The position numbers and the translations under genes are program-made. A stretch of 64,000 nucleotides of DNA from Sphingobium sp. BYY-5 (lineage in GTDB: Bacteria > Pseudomonadota > Alphaproteobacteria > Sphingomonadales > Sphingomonadaceae): the NCBI RefSeq assembly GCF_022758885.1, contig NZ_JALEBH010000002.1:783501-847500 (forward strand), in the 5' to 3' direction. Below, piece after piece: positions 1 to 9,374 of the stretch (positions are counted from its first letter, which is position 1; every line of letters starts with the position of its first letter). Under the pieces are notes generated by a model. That model saw only the letters and a list, made by a program, of their open reading frames with translations, did no database searches and was not told the DNA's origin.

Positions 1-125
1 ATGTCGCCCGGCTGATAGCGGCCGCCGACGATCGCTATGCCCAGATCATGGGCGATCCGGTCATGCACAGCGCGCTGTGCCGGGCTGGAAGGACGGTAAA
101 GCGGGTGATCGTCTGCTTGCATCAT
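1..125 (-). CDS. GntR/FadR-type transcriptional regulator, N-terminus only
   Basis: The minus strand reads from an ATG at 125 (a second ATG follows directly) into the window edge. The roughly 41 visible residues include RAVHDRIAHDLGIAIVGGRY followed by QPGD, the usual opening of the winged-helix domain in FadR-subfamily GntR regulators. A GAAGG ribosome binding site lies just upstream of the ATG. It diverges from the TBDR-led sugar operon at 310 and is therefore a likely local regulator of it, perhaps sensing a sugar acid; that is inference from position. The ligand domain lies outside the window. Confidence 0.75.
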   Translation of the reverse strand, partial: MMQADDHPLYRPSSPAQRAVHDRIAHDLGIAIVGGRYQPGD

Positions 126-309
126 GCGCCTTCGTCCGCCCTGCCGCCTCGGTCGTCAAGCCTGATCCCGCCAAATTACGACAATTGGTATGAGAAAAAT
201 TGGCGATATGGCACTCAATCTCATTTCTCCGTCAAATTATGGCTTGAATCGGTTTAGAACACGCGCCATCTAGTATGAGAAATAAAAATGACTCGGAGGG
301 GATATCATA
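126..309. promoter_or_regulatory. Divergent promoter region, GntR / TBDR operon
   Basis: This AT-richer interval separates two divergently read genes. It holds a 10-bp direct repeat GTATGAGAAA at 188-197 and 273-282, plus a similar inverted motif (TCTCATTT) near 219-226. These are candidates for the GntR operator, but they do not form a textbook FadR palindrome. GGAGGGG at 295-301 is the TBDR ribosome binding site. Confidence 0.4.
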
Positions 310-2994
310 ATGATAAACGGAATAAGGCTGTCCATATCGCTGTTCGCGCTGTTGGTGGCGCAATCGGCCTTGGCACAGCCTGGCGAAGACAAGGGAGCCA
401 AGGAGGTGGGCGATGGCGACATCATCGTCACCGGTATGCGCGCCAGCCTGTCGTCGGCGCAGAATATCAAGCGCAATGCCCAACAACTGGTCGACTCGGT
501 CGTGGCCGAGGATATCGGCAAGCTGCCCGACAATAATGTAGTGGAGGCGCTTCAGCGAGTGCCGGGCATCCAGGTGTCGCCTCGCGCGCGTGGCGAATCC
601 GCCACCGTGCTGATCCGCGGCCTTCCTGACGTGGTGACACTGATCAACGGCCGCAACATCTTCAGCACCACCGGCCGCTCGCTCTCACTGGCGGATGTCC
701 CTGCGGACCTCGTCGCGGGCGTGGACGTCTACAAGTCGCGCTCCGCCGATCAGTTGGAGGGCGGCATCGCTGGACTCATTAACGTTCGCACTCGGCGGCC
801 CTTCGACTTCAAGGGCTTCGAATTCGCGCTGGCGGGCCGCGAAGTCTATAGCGAGCAGCCCGACACGATCGATCCCTATGCCAGCGCGCTGATCAGCAAC
901 CGCTGGTCGACCAGCCTCGGCGAAATCGGCGCCTTGATCAGCCTCTCCTACCACAAGACCCGCTATCGCGACGAAACCATCTATAGCGGCGGCTATTTCG
1001 GCTATAATCTCGACAATAGTCGCGCGCCCTACACGCCAGGCGTCCCGCTCGACCCGCGCGGCACCAACCCGACCGATCCCAAGGTTTTCCGCACCGACGT
1101 GATCGGCGCCTTCGACCGGATCGGCACCCGCACCCGGCCTGCGGTCAATGCCACGCTGCAATGGGCGCCGGACGACCGGCTGACCATCCACGCCGACGGC
1201 CTCTTCTATGGCTATCGCGAACGCGGCAACAGCAATCAGAATTTCACGTCGATGAACGGCGCTCTGCTGTCGCCGCTGGTCTTTGTAGACAATACCAAGC
1301 TGGTCCAGTCGCTCAGCATCGCCAATGGCCGCGTCGCCAATTTCGGCGGCGGCTACCAGAATAAGGCGGACCGCTGGCAAGGCGCGTTGGGCACCGACTG
1401 GACCAGCGGGGATTGGAAGGCATCGACGGAATTCTCCTACACCCGGTCGAAGGCCACCGATGTCGGCAATAATCTGGATGTGGATTTCATCGCGTCGCGC
1501 ACCGACGCGGTGTTCAACGACGGATCGGGCGCGCCCCATTTCACCCTGCCCAACGACGATATGGCCGTTCCGTCGCGCTATTATCTGTCGCGCCTGTCCA
1601 CCACCCGCACCGTCGGTGACGGCAAGGAGCTGGCCTGGCGCGGCGACCTGTCCTACCGCTCGCCCTTCCTCATCTTCTCAGGCCTCGACGCAGGCGTCCG
1701 CCTCAGCAAGCGCGATGCCAAGTCGGACAGCTTTACCCAGACCATGAACTGTTCGGCCACCGGCGCGGTTCAGTGCTACAACATCAAGGCAGCGAGCCTG
1801 CCCGGCCTCATGACGGTAACGCCGGGCGACTTCTACAGCGGGACGCGCCAGTATGTGCGCCAATGGGCGACGCCCACCACCGATTATCTGCTGAACAATA
1901 TCGGAACCTTGCGCCAATTGTTCGGCCTCGCTTCCGGTGATCCGGCCTTTCAGGACACCCAGCATTTCGACATCGAAGAGAAGAATTACGCAGGCTATGG
2001 CCAGGCCAATGTCGAGGTCGGCCGACTGGACGGCCAGATCGGCGTGCGCGTCATCCGTACCGACATCACCTCCAACGCCTTCCTGGTCCTGCGCGGTGCG
2101 ACATCGCCTGTTACCATCCGCAACAAGAGCACCGACATCCTCCCCAGCCTGGCGCTGCGCTACAAGCTTAAGGACAATCTCTTCCTGCGCTTCGCTGCCA
2201 GCAAGACGATTACCCGGCCCAGCTTCGCCCAGCTCAATCCGGCGCTCACCCTGACTCCGCCCGTGCCGGGGCAGCAGCCCTTCGGACGCGGCTCCAGCGG
2301 CAATGCCGACCTTAAACCCGTCCGGTCGGACAATTACGACCTGTCGCTCGAATGGTATATCGACCGCTCCAGCTCGATCACCGCGACGCTCTTCCGCCGC
2401 GACGTCACCGGCTTCATCCAGTCGGTGACCAGCAATTTCGATATCGACTATCTAGGCGCGGACAATGGCGTCTATCAGATCACCCGGCCGGAAAATTCCG
2501 GCTCGGGCAAGCTGCAAGGGATCGAGGGCGGCTTCACCTTCTTCCCCAAAGGACTGCCAACCTGGCTGGACGGTATCGGCATCAGCGCCAACGGCACCTA
2601 TATCGATGGCAAGAACAGGGCGCTCTCGCCCCTGCCCGGCGTCACCGGCTATATGAACATCCCGTTCCAGAACGTGTCCAAATATTCCGCCACCGGCACC
2701 TTCATCTATGAAAAAGGCGGCTTCTCCGCCCGTGCCTCCTATGTCTGGCGCGACACCTATAATGCCGGGCTGCACTTCACCGGTGTCAATCCCAACTTCA
2801 TCACCAACGGTCAGATCAGCAATCTCGACCTGTCCTTCTCCTATGAGATCAATCCTAACTTCACCATCGTCGCCGACGCGACCAACATACTCAAGAATCT
2901 CTACCAGACATCGTTCAACGACCCCGACCTCTACCCGCGCGATACCGTTCTCTACACGCGCACCTTCGCCGTCGGGTTCCGGGCGAAGATCTAA
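310..2994 (+). CDS. TonB-dependent receptor, sugar-operon type
   Basis: An 894-residue outer-membrane receptor that should import a glycan fragment or sugar-acid oligomer using TonB energy. A signal peptide (about residues 1-23, ending SALAQ) is followed by a TonB-box-like DIIVTG near residue 37. The plug domain carries PDNNVVEALQRVPG and the phrase VDVYKSRSADQLEGG, typical of proteobacterial carbohydrate-associated TBDRs. The remaining roughly 700 residues are beta-barrel ending in an aromatic/basic pattern (TFAVGFRAKI). The start has an excellent GGAGGGG site. The next gene begins within 25 bp of the stop, so this heads an operon. The substrate cannot be read from sequence; the neighbours suggest a xyloside or uronic-acid-containing glycan. 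Confidence 0.9.
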   Translation: MINGIRLSISLFALLVAQSALAQPGEDKGAKEVGDGDIIVTGMRASLSSAQNIKRNAQQLVDSVVAEDIGKLPDNNVVEALQRVPGIQVSPRARGESATVLIRGLPDVVTLINGRNIFSTTGRSLSLADVPADLVAGVDVYKSRSADQLEGGIAGLINVRTRRPFDFKGFEFALAGREVYSEQPDTIDPYASALISNRWSTSLGEIGALISLSYHKTRYRDETIYSGGYFGYNLDNSRAPYTPGVPLDPRGTNPTDPKVFRTDVIGAFDRIGTRTRPAVNATLQWAPDDRLTIHADGLFYGYRERGNSNQNFTSMNGALLSPLVFVDNTKLVQSLSIANGRVANFGGGYQNKADRWQGALGTDWTSGDWKASTEFSYTRSKATDVGNNLDVDFIASRTDAVFNDGSGAPHFTLPNDDMAVPSRYYLSRLSTTRTVGDGKELAWRGDLSYRSPFLIFSGLDAGVRLSKRDAKSDSFTQTMNCSATGAVQCYNIKAASLPGLMTVTPGDFYSGTRQYVRQWATPTTDYLLNNIGTLRQLFGLASGDPAFQDTQHFDIEEKNYAGYGQANVEVGRLDGQIGVRVIRTDITSNAFLVLRGATSPVTIRNKSTDILPSLALRYKLKDNLFLRFAASKTITRPSFAQLNPALTLTPPVPGQQPFGRGSSGNADLKPVRSDNYDLSLEWYIDRSSSITATLFRRDVTGFIQSVTSNFDIDYLGADNGVYQITRPENSGSGKLQGIEGGFTFFPKGLPTWLDGIGISANGTYIDGKNRALSPLPGVTGYMNIPFQNVSKYSATGTFIYEKGGFSARASYVWRDTYNAGLHFTGVNPNFITNGQISNLDLSFSYEINPNFTIVADATNILKNLYQTSFNDPDLYPRDTVLYTRTFAVGFRAKI

Positions 2995-3018
2995 ATGTTC
3001 CTATCGAGAGGATGCCAT

Positions 3019-4698
3019 ATGATGATTCCCAGGGTGATCGCTTCGCTGTCCGTGCTGATGGCGCTGCCTCACGCGGCCCAGGCGCAGGAAGTGAGACAGG
3101 TCGCGATCAGCGTGGACGCGGGCAAGTCGGCCGGCAAGCTGCCGCCGGTCTGGCGCTTCTTCGGCGCGGACGAACCCAATTATGCGACCATGAAGGACGG
3201 TCGCAAATTGCTCGTCGAACTGGGCGAATTGAAGAAGGGTCAGGTCTATTTCCGCGCGCATAATCTGCTCAGCAGCGGGGACGGCACCGCCGCCTTCAAA
3301 TGGGGTAGCACCAACGCCTATACCGAAACCCGGGACGGCAAACCCGTCTATAACTGGGCCATCGTCGACGGCATCATCGACGCCTATCTGGCAGAGGGCA
3401 TCCGCCCCTATCTCCAGATCGGCTTCACCCCCGAAGCGATGGCGAACGCCCCGACGGGCACTCCCTACCGCCATAGCTGGCGTCCCGGCTTCGCCTATAA
3501 CCTGATCGCCACAGGCTGGACCTATCCGCCCAAGGATTATGAGAAATGGGCGGAACTGATCCATCAATGGACGCTCCACAATATCGAACGCTATGGCCGA
3601 GCCGAGGTCGAGAAATGGTATTTCGAGGTCTGGAACGAGCCGAACTCGCCCTTCTATTGGAGCGCAAGTCCCGAAGAATTCTACAAGCTGCACGATTATG
3701 CCATCGCTGCGGTGCGCGAGGCGCTGCCCACCGCGCGTGTCGGTGGTCCCGATGTCGCCGGCCCCGGTGGCACCTTCATGGATGGCTTCCTGAAACATGT
3801 GTCGTCAGGCAAAAACTATGTGACAGGCCAGACCGGAACGCCGACCGACTTCCTGTCCTTTCACGCCAAGGGCAAGCCGATCTTCATCGATGGCCATGTC
3901 CGTATGGGCATCGCCACCCATCTGCGTGAAACCGATGGCGGCTTTACGAAGATACTGTCGATCCCCTCGCTCGCCAGCAAGCCGATCGTCATCGGCGAAA
4001 GCGATCCCGAAGGCTGCGCCGCCTGTCCAGGACCGGCCAACGCCTATCGCAACGGCACCATGTATTCCAGCTACACCGCCGCCAGCTTCGCGCGCATCTG
4101 GGAACTGGCCGAAAAGCGAAAGGTCAATCTGGAAGGGGTTGTATCCTGGTCCTTCGAGTTCGAGGATCAGCCTTGGTTCGCGGGCTATCGCCAGCTCTCG
4201 ACCAACGGCGTCGACCTGCCAGTGCTGAACGTCTTCCGCCTGTTCGCGCAACTGGGCGAAACGAAGCTGGCCACCAACAACAACGCACAGGTGCCGCTGG
4301 ACAGGCTGATGAAGAATGGCGTGCAGGGGGATGCCGACATCGGCTCCATCGCCACCCGCACCGCCGACGGCAAGATCGCGTTGCTCATCTGGCACTATCA
4401 TGACGACGATGTCGCCGGGCCGGACGCCCAGATCAGGCTCAGCCTGAACGGGATCAGGGGCAAGCCCGTGCAGGCAACGCTGTGGCGCGTCGATGGCGAT
4501 CATGCCAACGCCTTTAGCGCCTGGAAAAAGATGGGATCGCCCCAGTCGCCCAATCAGGACCAGTATAAGCAACTGGAGGCCGCATCAGTCATGCAGGCGG
4601 AAACGCTGCCTGTCGCGAAAGGCCAGCGCGATGCCGTCAGCATTGACCTGCGCGTGCCGCGTCAGGGCGTCGCCCTGATCGTCCTCGACGGCCAGTAA
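3019..4698 (+). CDS. Exported GH39-like glycoside hydrolase (beta-xylosidase family)
   Basis: A 559-residue secreted or periplasmic hydrolase. An in-frame ATG exists at 2995, directly after the TBDR stop, but the ATG at 3019 has a GAGAGGA site upstream and opens a clean signal peptide (MMIPRVIASLSVLMALPHA, cleavage after AQA). The TIM-barrel carries WYFEVWNEPN with the presumed acid/base Glu at residue 207, and IVIGESDPEG with the presumed nucleophile Glu at 327, as in GH39. The family includes beta-xylosidases and alpha-L-iduronidases, so specificity is open. It lies between its receptor and the permease gene and probably releases the sugar or uronide that the downstream enzymes consume. Confidence 0.82.
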   Translation: MMIPRVIASLSVLMALPHAAQAQEVRQVAISVDAGKSAGKLPPVWRFFGADEPNYATMKDGRKLLVELGELKKGQVYFRAHNLLSSGDGTAAFKWGSTNAYTETRDGKPVYNWAIVDGIIDAYLAEGIRPYLQIGFTPEAMANAPTGTPYRHSWRPGFAYNLIATGWTYPPKDYEKWAELIHQWTLHNIERYGRAEVEKWYFEVWNEPNSPFYWSASPEEFYKLHDYAIAAVREALPTARVGGPDVAGPGGTFMDGFLKHVSSGKNYVTGQTGTPTDFLSFHAKGKPIFIDGHVRMGIATHLRETDGGFTKILSIPSLASKPIVIGESDPEGCAACPGPANAYRNGTMYSSYTAASFARIWELAEKRKVNLEGVVSWSFEFEDQPWFAGYRQLSTNGVDLPVLNVFRLFAQLGETKLATNNNAQVPLDRLMKNGVQGDADIGSIATRTADGKIALLIWHYHDDDVAGPDAQIRLSLNGIRGKPVQATLWRVDGDHANAFSAWKKMGSPQSPNQDQYKQLEAASVMQAETLPVAKGQRDAVSIDLRVPRQGVALIVLDGQ

Positions 4699-4992
4699 GG
4701 GCAAAAGGTGGAGGCCATGACACAGGCGCGGGCGACGGCTCTCCGGGGACGCTGGGCGATTGCGGTGATGATTACCGTCGCCATCGCCATCAGCTATCTC
4801 GATCGCCAGACCCTGCCCTGGGCGATCAAATATATCGAGGCTGATATCCCGATCGGCAACCAGACCAAGGCCTTCCTCGATTCCGCCTTCCTCGCCACCT
4901 ACGGCCTCATGTATCTGGGTGGCGGCTGGCTGCTCGATCGGATCGGCACGCGGTGAAGCGTCCCGGGTTTTCTGGAGGCTGTGCAGTTTGAC

Positions 4993-5901
4993 TCAGGCAG
5001 CCATATCGAGGGTCTCAATGGCCGCATAGTAGTTAGCTTCGGCCTCGGCGGGTGGGATGTAGCCGAGCGGGCCGAAAAGGCGATGGTTGTTGTACCAGTC
5101 GACCCAGCTCAGCGTCGCCATTTCCACCGCCGATGCGCTTGGCCAGGACCGCTGGCGCCAGATGACCTCGGCCTTGTAAAGGCCATTGATCGTCTCGGCC
5201 AAAGCATTGTCGTAACTGTCGCCGACGCTGCCGACCGAGGGCACGAGGTTGGCCTCCGCCAGGCGCTGGGTGTAGTTCATGGCGAGGTATTGCACGCCCC
5301 TGTCGCTGTGGTGGATCAAGCCGTCATCCGGGCCGGGTCTGCGCGCATGGATCGCCTGCTCAAGGGCATCCAGAACGAACCCGGCCGTGGCTGAAGTACT
5401 GACCTTCCAGCCCACGATGCGCCGCGCATAGGCATCGATCACGAAGGCCACGTAAACGAACCCTGCCCAGGTGTGGACATAGGTGAAATCGACTACCCAC
5501 AGGGCGTTCGGCCGGTCCACACGAAACTCCCGGTTCACCTTGTCGAGCGGGCATGGCGCCTTGGGATTGCTGACGGTCGTGGTCGTCTTCTTCCCTCGAC
5601 GAATACCGGCCAGCCGCATGCTACGCATCAGTCGCTCGACCGTGCACTTGGCGACATCAAGGCCCTCGCGCCGCAACTGATGCCAGACCTTGCGCGAGCC
5701 GTAGAGTCCGAAGCTGGCCTCGTGAACGCGCCGGATCTGCTCGCACATGTCGTCATCCCGGCGCGCACGGGCGGAACGCTTCGCCGGATCGGCAAGACGG
5801 GCCGCGTGTTCGTGATAGGAGGACGGGGCGATCGCCAGTTCGCGGCAGATCGGCTCGATACCCAGGTCCTCGCGATGGACGTCGATGAACGACATCATCA
5901 T
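4993..5901 (-). CDS. IS3-family transposase OrfB (DDE integrase core)
   Basis: A 302-residue catalytic subunit with an HTH_21-type N-terminus ([17 protein letters not shown]) and an rve core: first Asp in LWVVDFTYV, second in HHSDRGVQY, and Glu in [16 protein letters not shown]. The reading frame is complete, so the element is probably active. The ATG overlaps the end of orfA. Confidence 0.94.
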   Translation of the reverse strand: MMMSFIDVHREDLGIEPICRELAIAPSSYHEHAARLADPAKRSARARRDDDMCEQIRRVHEASFGLYGSRKVWHQLRREGLDVAKCTVERLMRSMRLAGIRRGKKTTTTVSNPKAPCPLDKVNREFRVDRPNALWVVDFTYVHTWAGFVYVAFVIDAYARRIVGWKVSTSATAGFVLDALEQAIHARRPGPDDGLIHHSDRGVQYLAMNYTQRLAEANLVPSVGSVGDSYDNALAETINGLYKAEVIWRQRSWPSASAVEMATLSWVDWYNNHRLFGPLGYIPPAEAEANYYAAIETLDMAA

Positions 5902-6221
5902 CTCTCGCGGCGGTCGAGCTCCGCCATCGCAAAATATGCCGACGCCTTGCGAAGGATCTCGTTGGCTCGACGGAGCTCCTTGACCTCGCGCTCCAGCAGC
6001 TTGAGCCGGGCCTTATCATCAACACCCTGCGCCGCTGGTGCCGCCCGTCGGCCTGCCTCCGTGCGGCACCAGCGGCGCAGCGTCTCGGCCGTGCAGCCGA
6101 TCTTCGAGGCAATCGAACTCATCGCCTCCCATTCCGAGCCGTAATCCGCACGGTGCTCGCCAACCATTCGCACCGCTCGATCACGGACCTCAGGCGAAAA
6201 TCTGTTTCCCATCTTGCTCAT
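5898..6221 (-). CDS. IS3-family transposase OrfA
   Basis: A 107-residue helix-turn-helix protein ([20 protein letters not shown]) followed by a leucine-zipper-like coiled coil ([20 protein letters not shown]), the standard OrfA layout. It binds the IS ends and is normally fused to OrfB by a -1 ribosomal frameshift. The two frames overlap by 4 bp here. Confidence 0.93.
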   Translation of the reverse strand: MSKMGNRFSPEVRDRAVRMVGEHRADYGSEWEAMSSIASKIGCTAETLRRWCRTEAGRRAAPAAQGVDDKARLKLLEREVKELRRANEILRKASAYFAMAELDRRER

Positions 6222-6904
6222 ACCGGATGCTCCTTCTCACAGTTCGGAGCCTCCGGAAAACCCGGGACGCTTCACGGCGAGGCTTTCTGGCGATCATGAT
6301 CTTCTGGTCGCTCGCCTGCGCCAGCCACGGACTCGCCGGCGGCATAGCGGCGCTGGTGGTGAGCCGGTTGCTGCTGGGCGTGGGCGAAGGGGGGGGCTTT
6401 CCGGCCGCGACCCGCGCCATCGCCGAATAGTTCCCGGCGCAGCGCCGCGCCGCCGCCATGGGTCTCGTCAATGCCGGGACCGCAATCGGCGCGATCATCG
6501 CCCCACCGCTGATCGCGGGCATATTGGCCTATGGCGACTGGTTCGGCCTGTCGAGCTGGCGCTGGGTCTTCTTTGTCACCGGTGGCTTTGGGCTTGCCTG
6601 GGCGCTCTGGTGGTTCGCAAGCTATCACACGCCACCGGCTCCCGACACCGACACGCGCGGAGCCGATGGCCCGGCCCCGACCATCGCGATGCTGTTGGCG
6701 CGCCGCGAAGTGCGTGGCCTGGTCGCCGCCAAATTCCTGAGCGACGGCGCCTGGTATTTCTACCTCTTCTGGCTGCCCAAATATCTGTTCGAAGCGCACG
6801 GCTTCGCTCTGAAACAGGCCGCGACCATCGGCTGGATTCCCTATGCCGCCTCCGGCGTGGGCAGCCTGTGCGGTGGCTGGCTCTCCAGCCGCCTCCTCTC
6901 GTCC

Positions 6905-6920
6905 GGTCGGTCGGTCGGTC
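6905..6920 (+). repeat. Tetranucleotide repeat (GGTC)x4 causing a frameshift
   Basis: Four perfect GGTC units lie inside the permease gene. Removing one unit restores the conserved reading GRSVDAARK, so replication slippage explains the frameshift and could in principle revert. Confidence 0.85.
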
Positions 6921-7306
6921 GACGCCGCGCGCAAGATCGCCCTGGGCCTCAGCGCCGCCTGTATGCCCTGGGTTATGCTCGCGCCATCGACCGCATCTGT
7001 CGCGGCGATCATCGCAATTTTCAGCCTCGCCTTCTTCGGGCAGCAAAGCTGGTCGACGCTGGTCATGATCCTGCCGACCGACCTCGCCCCGCGCAGCGCG
7101 CTCGGCCGCCTCGCTGGCCTCGTCGGTCTGGGCGGCGCCTTCGGTGGCATCGTCATGGGGCAGGCGGCTGGTTGGGCGCTCGACGCCGGACTTGGCTACA
7201 CCCCTGTCCTGACCGTGGCTGCAACCCTGCACCTAATCGCCTTCGCGCTGATCTGCTTGTCCATCCCCCGCGTTTCACGTCTCACCTTCACTCGAAAGGC
7301 CGTTCC

Positions 7307-8485
7307 TTGAAAATCACCGAAATCCGCACCCGCGTCGTCCAATGGGAAGGCGAGACCGTGCCGCTGCCACCGCATTTCTGCACCAATCCGATGGACCTGG
7401 TGTCGCCTCTCCTGTCGCCGGAGACGATGGGCACCTTCACCTTCCACGGCTGGCTGATCGTGGAGATATTCACCGATGAAGGGCTGGTCGGCATCGGCAA
7501 TGCCGCGCTCGCGCCGCTGGTGACGAAGCAGTTGATCGACCACTATCTTGCCCCGCTGCTGATAGGCCAGAACCCGTGGGACAGCGAATTTCTGTGGCAG
7601 CATATGTATCGCAAGACCATGGCGTTCGGGCGCAAGGGCGTGGCGCTGGTCGCCATTTCCGCGCTCGACATCGCGATCTGGGACTTGATGGGCAAGGCCG
7701 CGAAACAGCCGGTCTTCCGTCTGCTGGGTGGTCGGACAAAGGCGAAGATCCCGGTCTATGCCAGCCGTCTCTATTCGATTCCGCTGGACGAACTGGCGCG
7801 GGAAGCCGCTGCCTACAAGGCGCAGGGCTACAAAGCGATGAAGCTGCGCTTCGGCTGGGGACCGATCGACGGCGCGGCGGGCATGGCGCGCAACGTCGAA
7901 CTGATCCGCACGGTGCGCGAAACCGTGGGTAACGAGATCGACATCATGGCCGACGCCTATATGGGCTGGAGCCTTGACTATGCGAAACGGATGATGCGCC
8001 TCATCGAACCCTTCAACCTGCGCTGGCTGGAAGAAGCGATCATTCCCGACGACATCAACGGTTATCATGAACTGCGCCGCTTTGGCACCACGCCGATCGC
8101 CGCGGGCGAGCACGAGTTCACCAGCTACGGCTTCCGCCAGATGATCGAGGCCAAGGCGCTGGACTATTTCCAGTTCGACACCAACCGAGTCGGCGGCATC
8201 ACCGCCGCCCGTAAGATCCAGGCACTGGCCGAAGCCTACTCAATCCCCGTCGTCCCCCATGCCGGGCAGATGCACAATTATCATGTCGTGATGGCCAGCT
8301 TGAACTCGGCCATCGCGGAATATTTCCCGATGGTCGATGTGGAGGTCGGCAACGAACTCTTCTGGTATATCTTCAAGGGCGAGCCACAGGCGGTGGACGG
8401 CCATATCGACCTGGACGACAACCTCCCCGGTCTGGGCCTCGAAATCGACGAGGCCGCTCTCTCTCGCTTCAAGGTGATCGGATGA
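7307..8485 (+). CDS. Enolase-superfamily sugar-acid dehydratase (RhmD/MR-MLE type)
   Basis: A 392-residue mandelate racemase / muconate lactonizing enzyme superfamily member, expected to dehydrate an aldonate such as L-rhamnonate to a 2-keto-3-deoxy acid. The start is a TTG whose last two bases overlap the permease TGA; AAAGG lies 8 bp upstream. Mg ligands visible in the barrel are Asp216 (IMADAYMG), Glu242 or 243 (RWLEEA) and Glu268 (AAGEHEF); His318 (VVPHAG) is a candidate catalytic base. The phrases KLRFGWGP and the LEE/GEH order resemble L-rhamnonate dehydratases, but substrate is not provable here. Because of the upstream 4-bp expansion the permease 3' frame now runs into this gene without a stop, making a spurious longer ORF from 6458. 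Confidence 0.83.
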   Translation: MKITEIRTRVVQWEGETVPLPPHFCTNPMDLVSPLLSPETMGTFTFHGWLIVEIFTDEGLVGIGNAALAPLVTKQLIDHYLAPLLIGQNPWDSEFLWQHMYRKTMAFGRKGVALVAISALDIAIWDLMGKAAKQPVFRLLGGRTKAKIPVYASRLYSIPLDELAREAAAYKAQGYKAMKLRFGWGPIDGAAGMARNVELIRTVRETVGNEIDIMADAYMGWSLDYAKRMMRLIEPFNLRWLEEAIIPDDINGYHELRRFGTTPIAAGEHEFTSYGFRQMIEAKALDYFQFDTNRVGGITAARKIQALAEAYSIPVVPHAGQMHNYHVVMASLNSAIAEYFPMVDVEVGNELFWYIFKGEPQAVDGHIDLDDNLPGLGLEIDEAALSRFKVIG

Positions 8486-9354
8486 CGAACATGAAAGTAG
8501 CCGTTTTGGGGCTAGGCCTGATGGGCGGCGGCATGGCACGCCAATTGCTCGCTGCCGGGTTCGACGTGGCGGTGTGGAACCGCAGCCGCGAAAAGGCCGA
8601 GGCATTGGGCGAAGCCGGTGCGCGGATTACGGAGACGCCGGCCGAGGCGGCGATCGATGCGGCAATCGTCGTCGCCATGCTGGCCGACGACAATGTGTCG
8701 CGGGAAATCTGGACCGGCGATAATGGTGCGCTCGCTGCCATGGAGCAGGGCGCGATCGCGATCGAATCCAGTACGCTGACCAATGACTGGGTGTTCGAAC
8801 TCGCGCGTGAAGCCGTCACGCATGGCGTGCGCTTCATCGAAGCCCCGGTTACCGGCAGCCGCGATCAGGCGGCGCAGGGTATGCTCCGATTCCTCGTCGG
8901 TGGCGAGGCCAACGTGATCGAGGCCGCCCGCCCGGCCTTCGACGCCATGGGCAACGCACTCGTCCATCTCGGTCCGATCGGCAGCGCAGCGACGGTCAAG
9001 CTCGCCAACAACTTCCTGTGCGGCGTACAGGCGGCCAGCCTGGCCGAAGTCATTGCCCTGTTCGAAAAACATGGCCTCAACGTGGAGCAGGCCATGGCCG
9101 TCCTCTTCGACGGCGCGCCCGCCAGCCCGATGGTGAAGGGCGTTGGCCGCCGGATGCTCGACCGCGACTATGCGCCTCATTTCCTCGTGCCGTTGATGGC
9201 CAAAGATTTGGGCTATGCCGCGCAGGCGCTTGCCGACGTCGGTATTACCTCCGCCATAGCCCAGGCCGCGCGGCAACGTTTCATGGAGGCGGACGTGGCA
9301 GGCGAAGGACATCGTGACATAGCGGCGATCGTGGAGCCGCTTAGAAAAGCCTGA
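8482..9354 (+). CDS. NAD(P)-dependent 3-hydroxyacid dehydrogenase family reductase (GarR/HIBADH-like)
   Basis: A 290-residue beta-hydroxyacid dehydrogenase. A Rossmann GLGLMGGG motif begins near residue 10, a substrate loop EAPVTGS (family consensus D-A-P-V-S-G-G) near 130, and the catalytic Lys sits in TVKLANN near residue 173. The start overlaps the dehydratase stop as ATGA, so the two are translationally coupled. Relatives reduce tartronate semialdehyde or oxidise 3-hydroxyisobutyrate; in this operon it may handle an aldehyde from sugar-acid cleavage. It is the last intact gene before an IS110 scrap. Confidence 0.85.
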   Translation: MTNMKVAVLGLGLMGGGMARQLLAAGFDVAVWNRSREKAEALGEAGARITETPAEAAIDAAIVVAMLADDNVSREIWTGDNGALAAMEQGAIAIESSTLTNDWVFELAREAVTHGVRFIEAPVTGSRDQAAQGMLRFLVGGEANVIEAARPAFDAMGNALVHLGPIGSAATVKLANNFLCGVQAASLAEVIALFEKHGLNVEQAMAVLFDGAPASPMVKGVGRRMLDRDYAPHFLVPLMAKDLGYAAQALADVGITSAIAQAARQRFMEADVAGEGHRDIAAIVEPLRKA

Positions 9355-9374
9355 AAAACAAGAGGGAGGAGCGA

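Larger units (their letters stand above)
4954..6274 (-). mobile_element. IS3-family insertion sequence, copy 1 (1321 bp)
   Basis: The terminal inverted repeats begin TGAAGCGTCCCGGGTTTTC on both ends (one mismatch in about 27 bp) and are flanked by a 3-bp duplication CGG (4951-4953 and 6275-6277). Two overlapping minus-strand genes, orfA and orfB, fill it. It looks identical to the copy at 59170-60490: same length, and all reading frames examined are identical, which suggests recent transposition. Confidence 0.95.
4717..7310 (+). pseudogene. MFS sugar-acid permease (ACS family type), inactivated three times
   Basis: The pieces 4717-4953 and 6275-7310 join across an IS3 insertion into one MFS transporter: N-terminal helix 1 with ISYLDRQTLPWAIKYIEADI, later GVGEGGGFPAATRAIAE, FYLFWLPKYLFEAHGF, and a C-terminal GWALDAGLGYTPVLTV. 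Lesion 1 is the IS3 at 4954-6274 with a 3-bp CGG duplication. Lesion 2 is TAG at 6428-6430 where the family has Trp in AEWFPA. Lesion 3 is a frameshift at 6905-6920, where GGTC occurs four times; three copies would restore GRSVDAARKIALGL. The gene overlaps the next start as TTGA. A GTG at 4708 is an alternative start. The hexuronate/galactonate-type assignment is from family resemblance and context. Confidence 0.85.

Noticed and set aside
6458..8485. A 675-codon ORF that appears to be one large protein
   Set aside because: The front is out-of-frame permease sequence created by the 4-bp expansion; the real dehydratase starts at TTG 7307.
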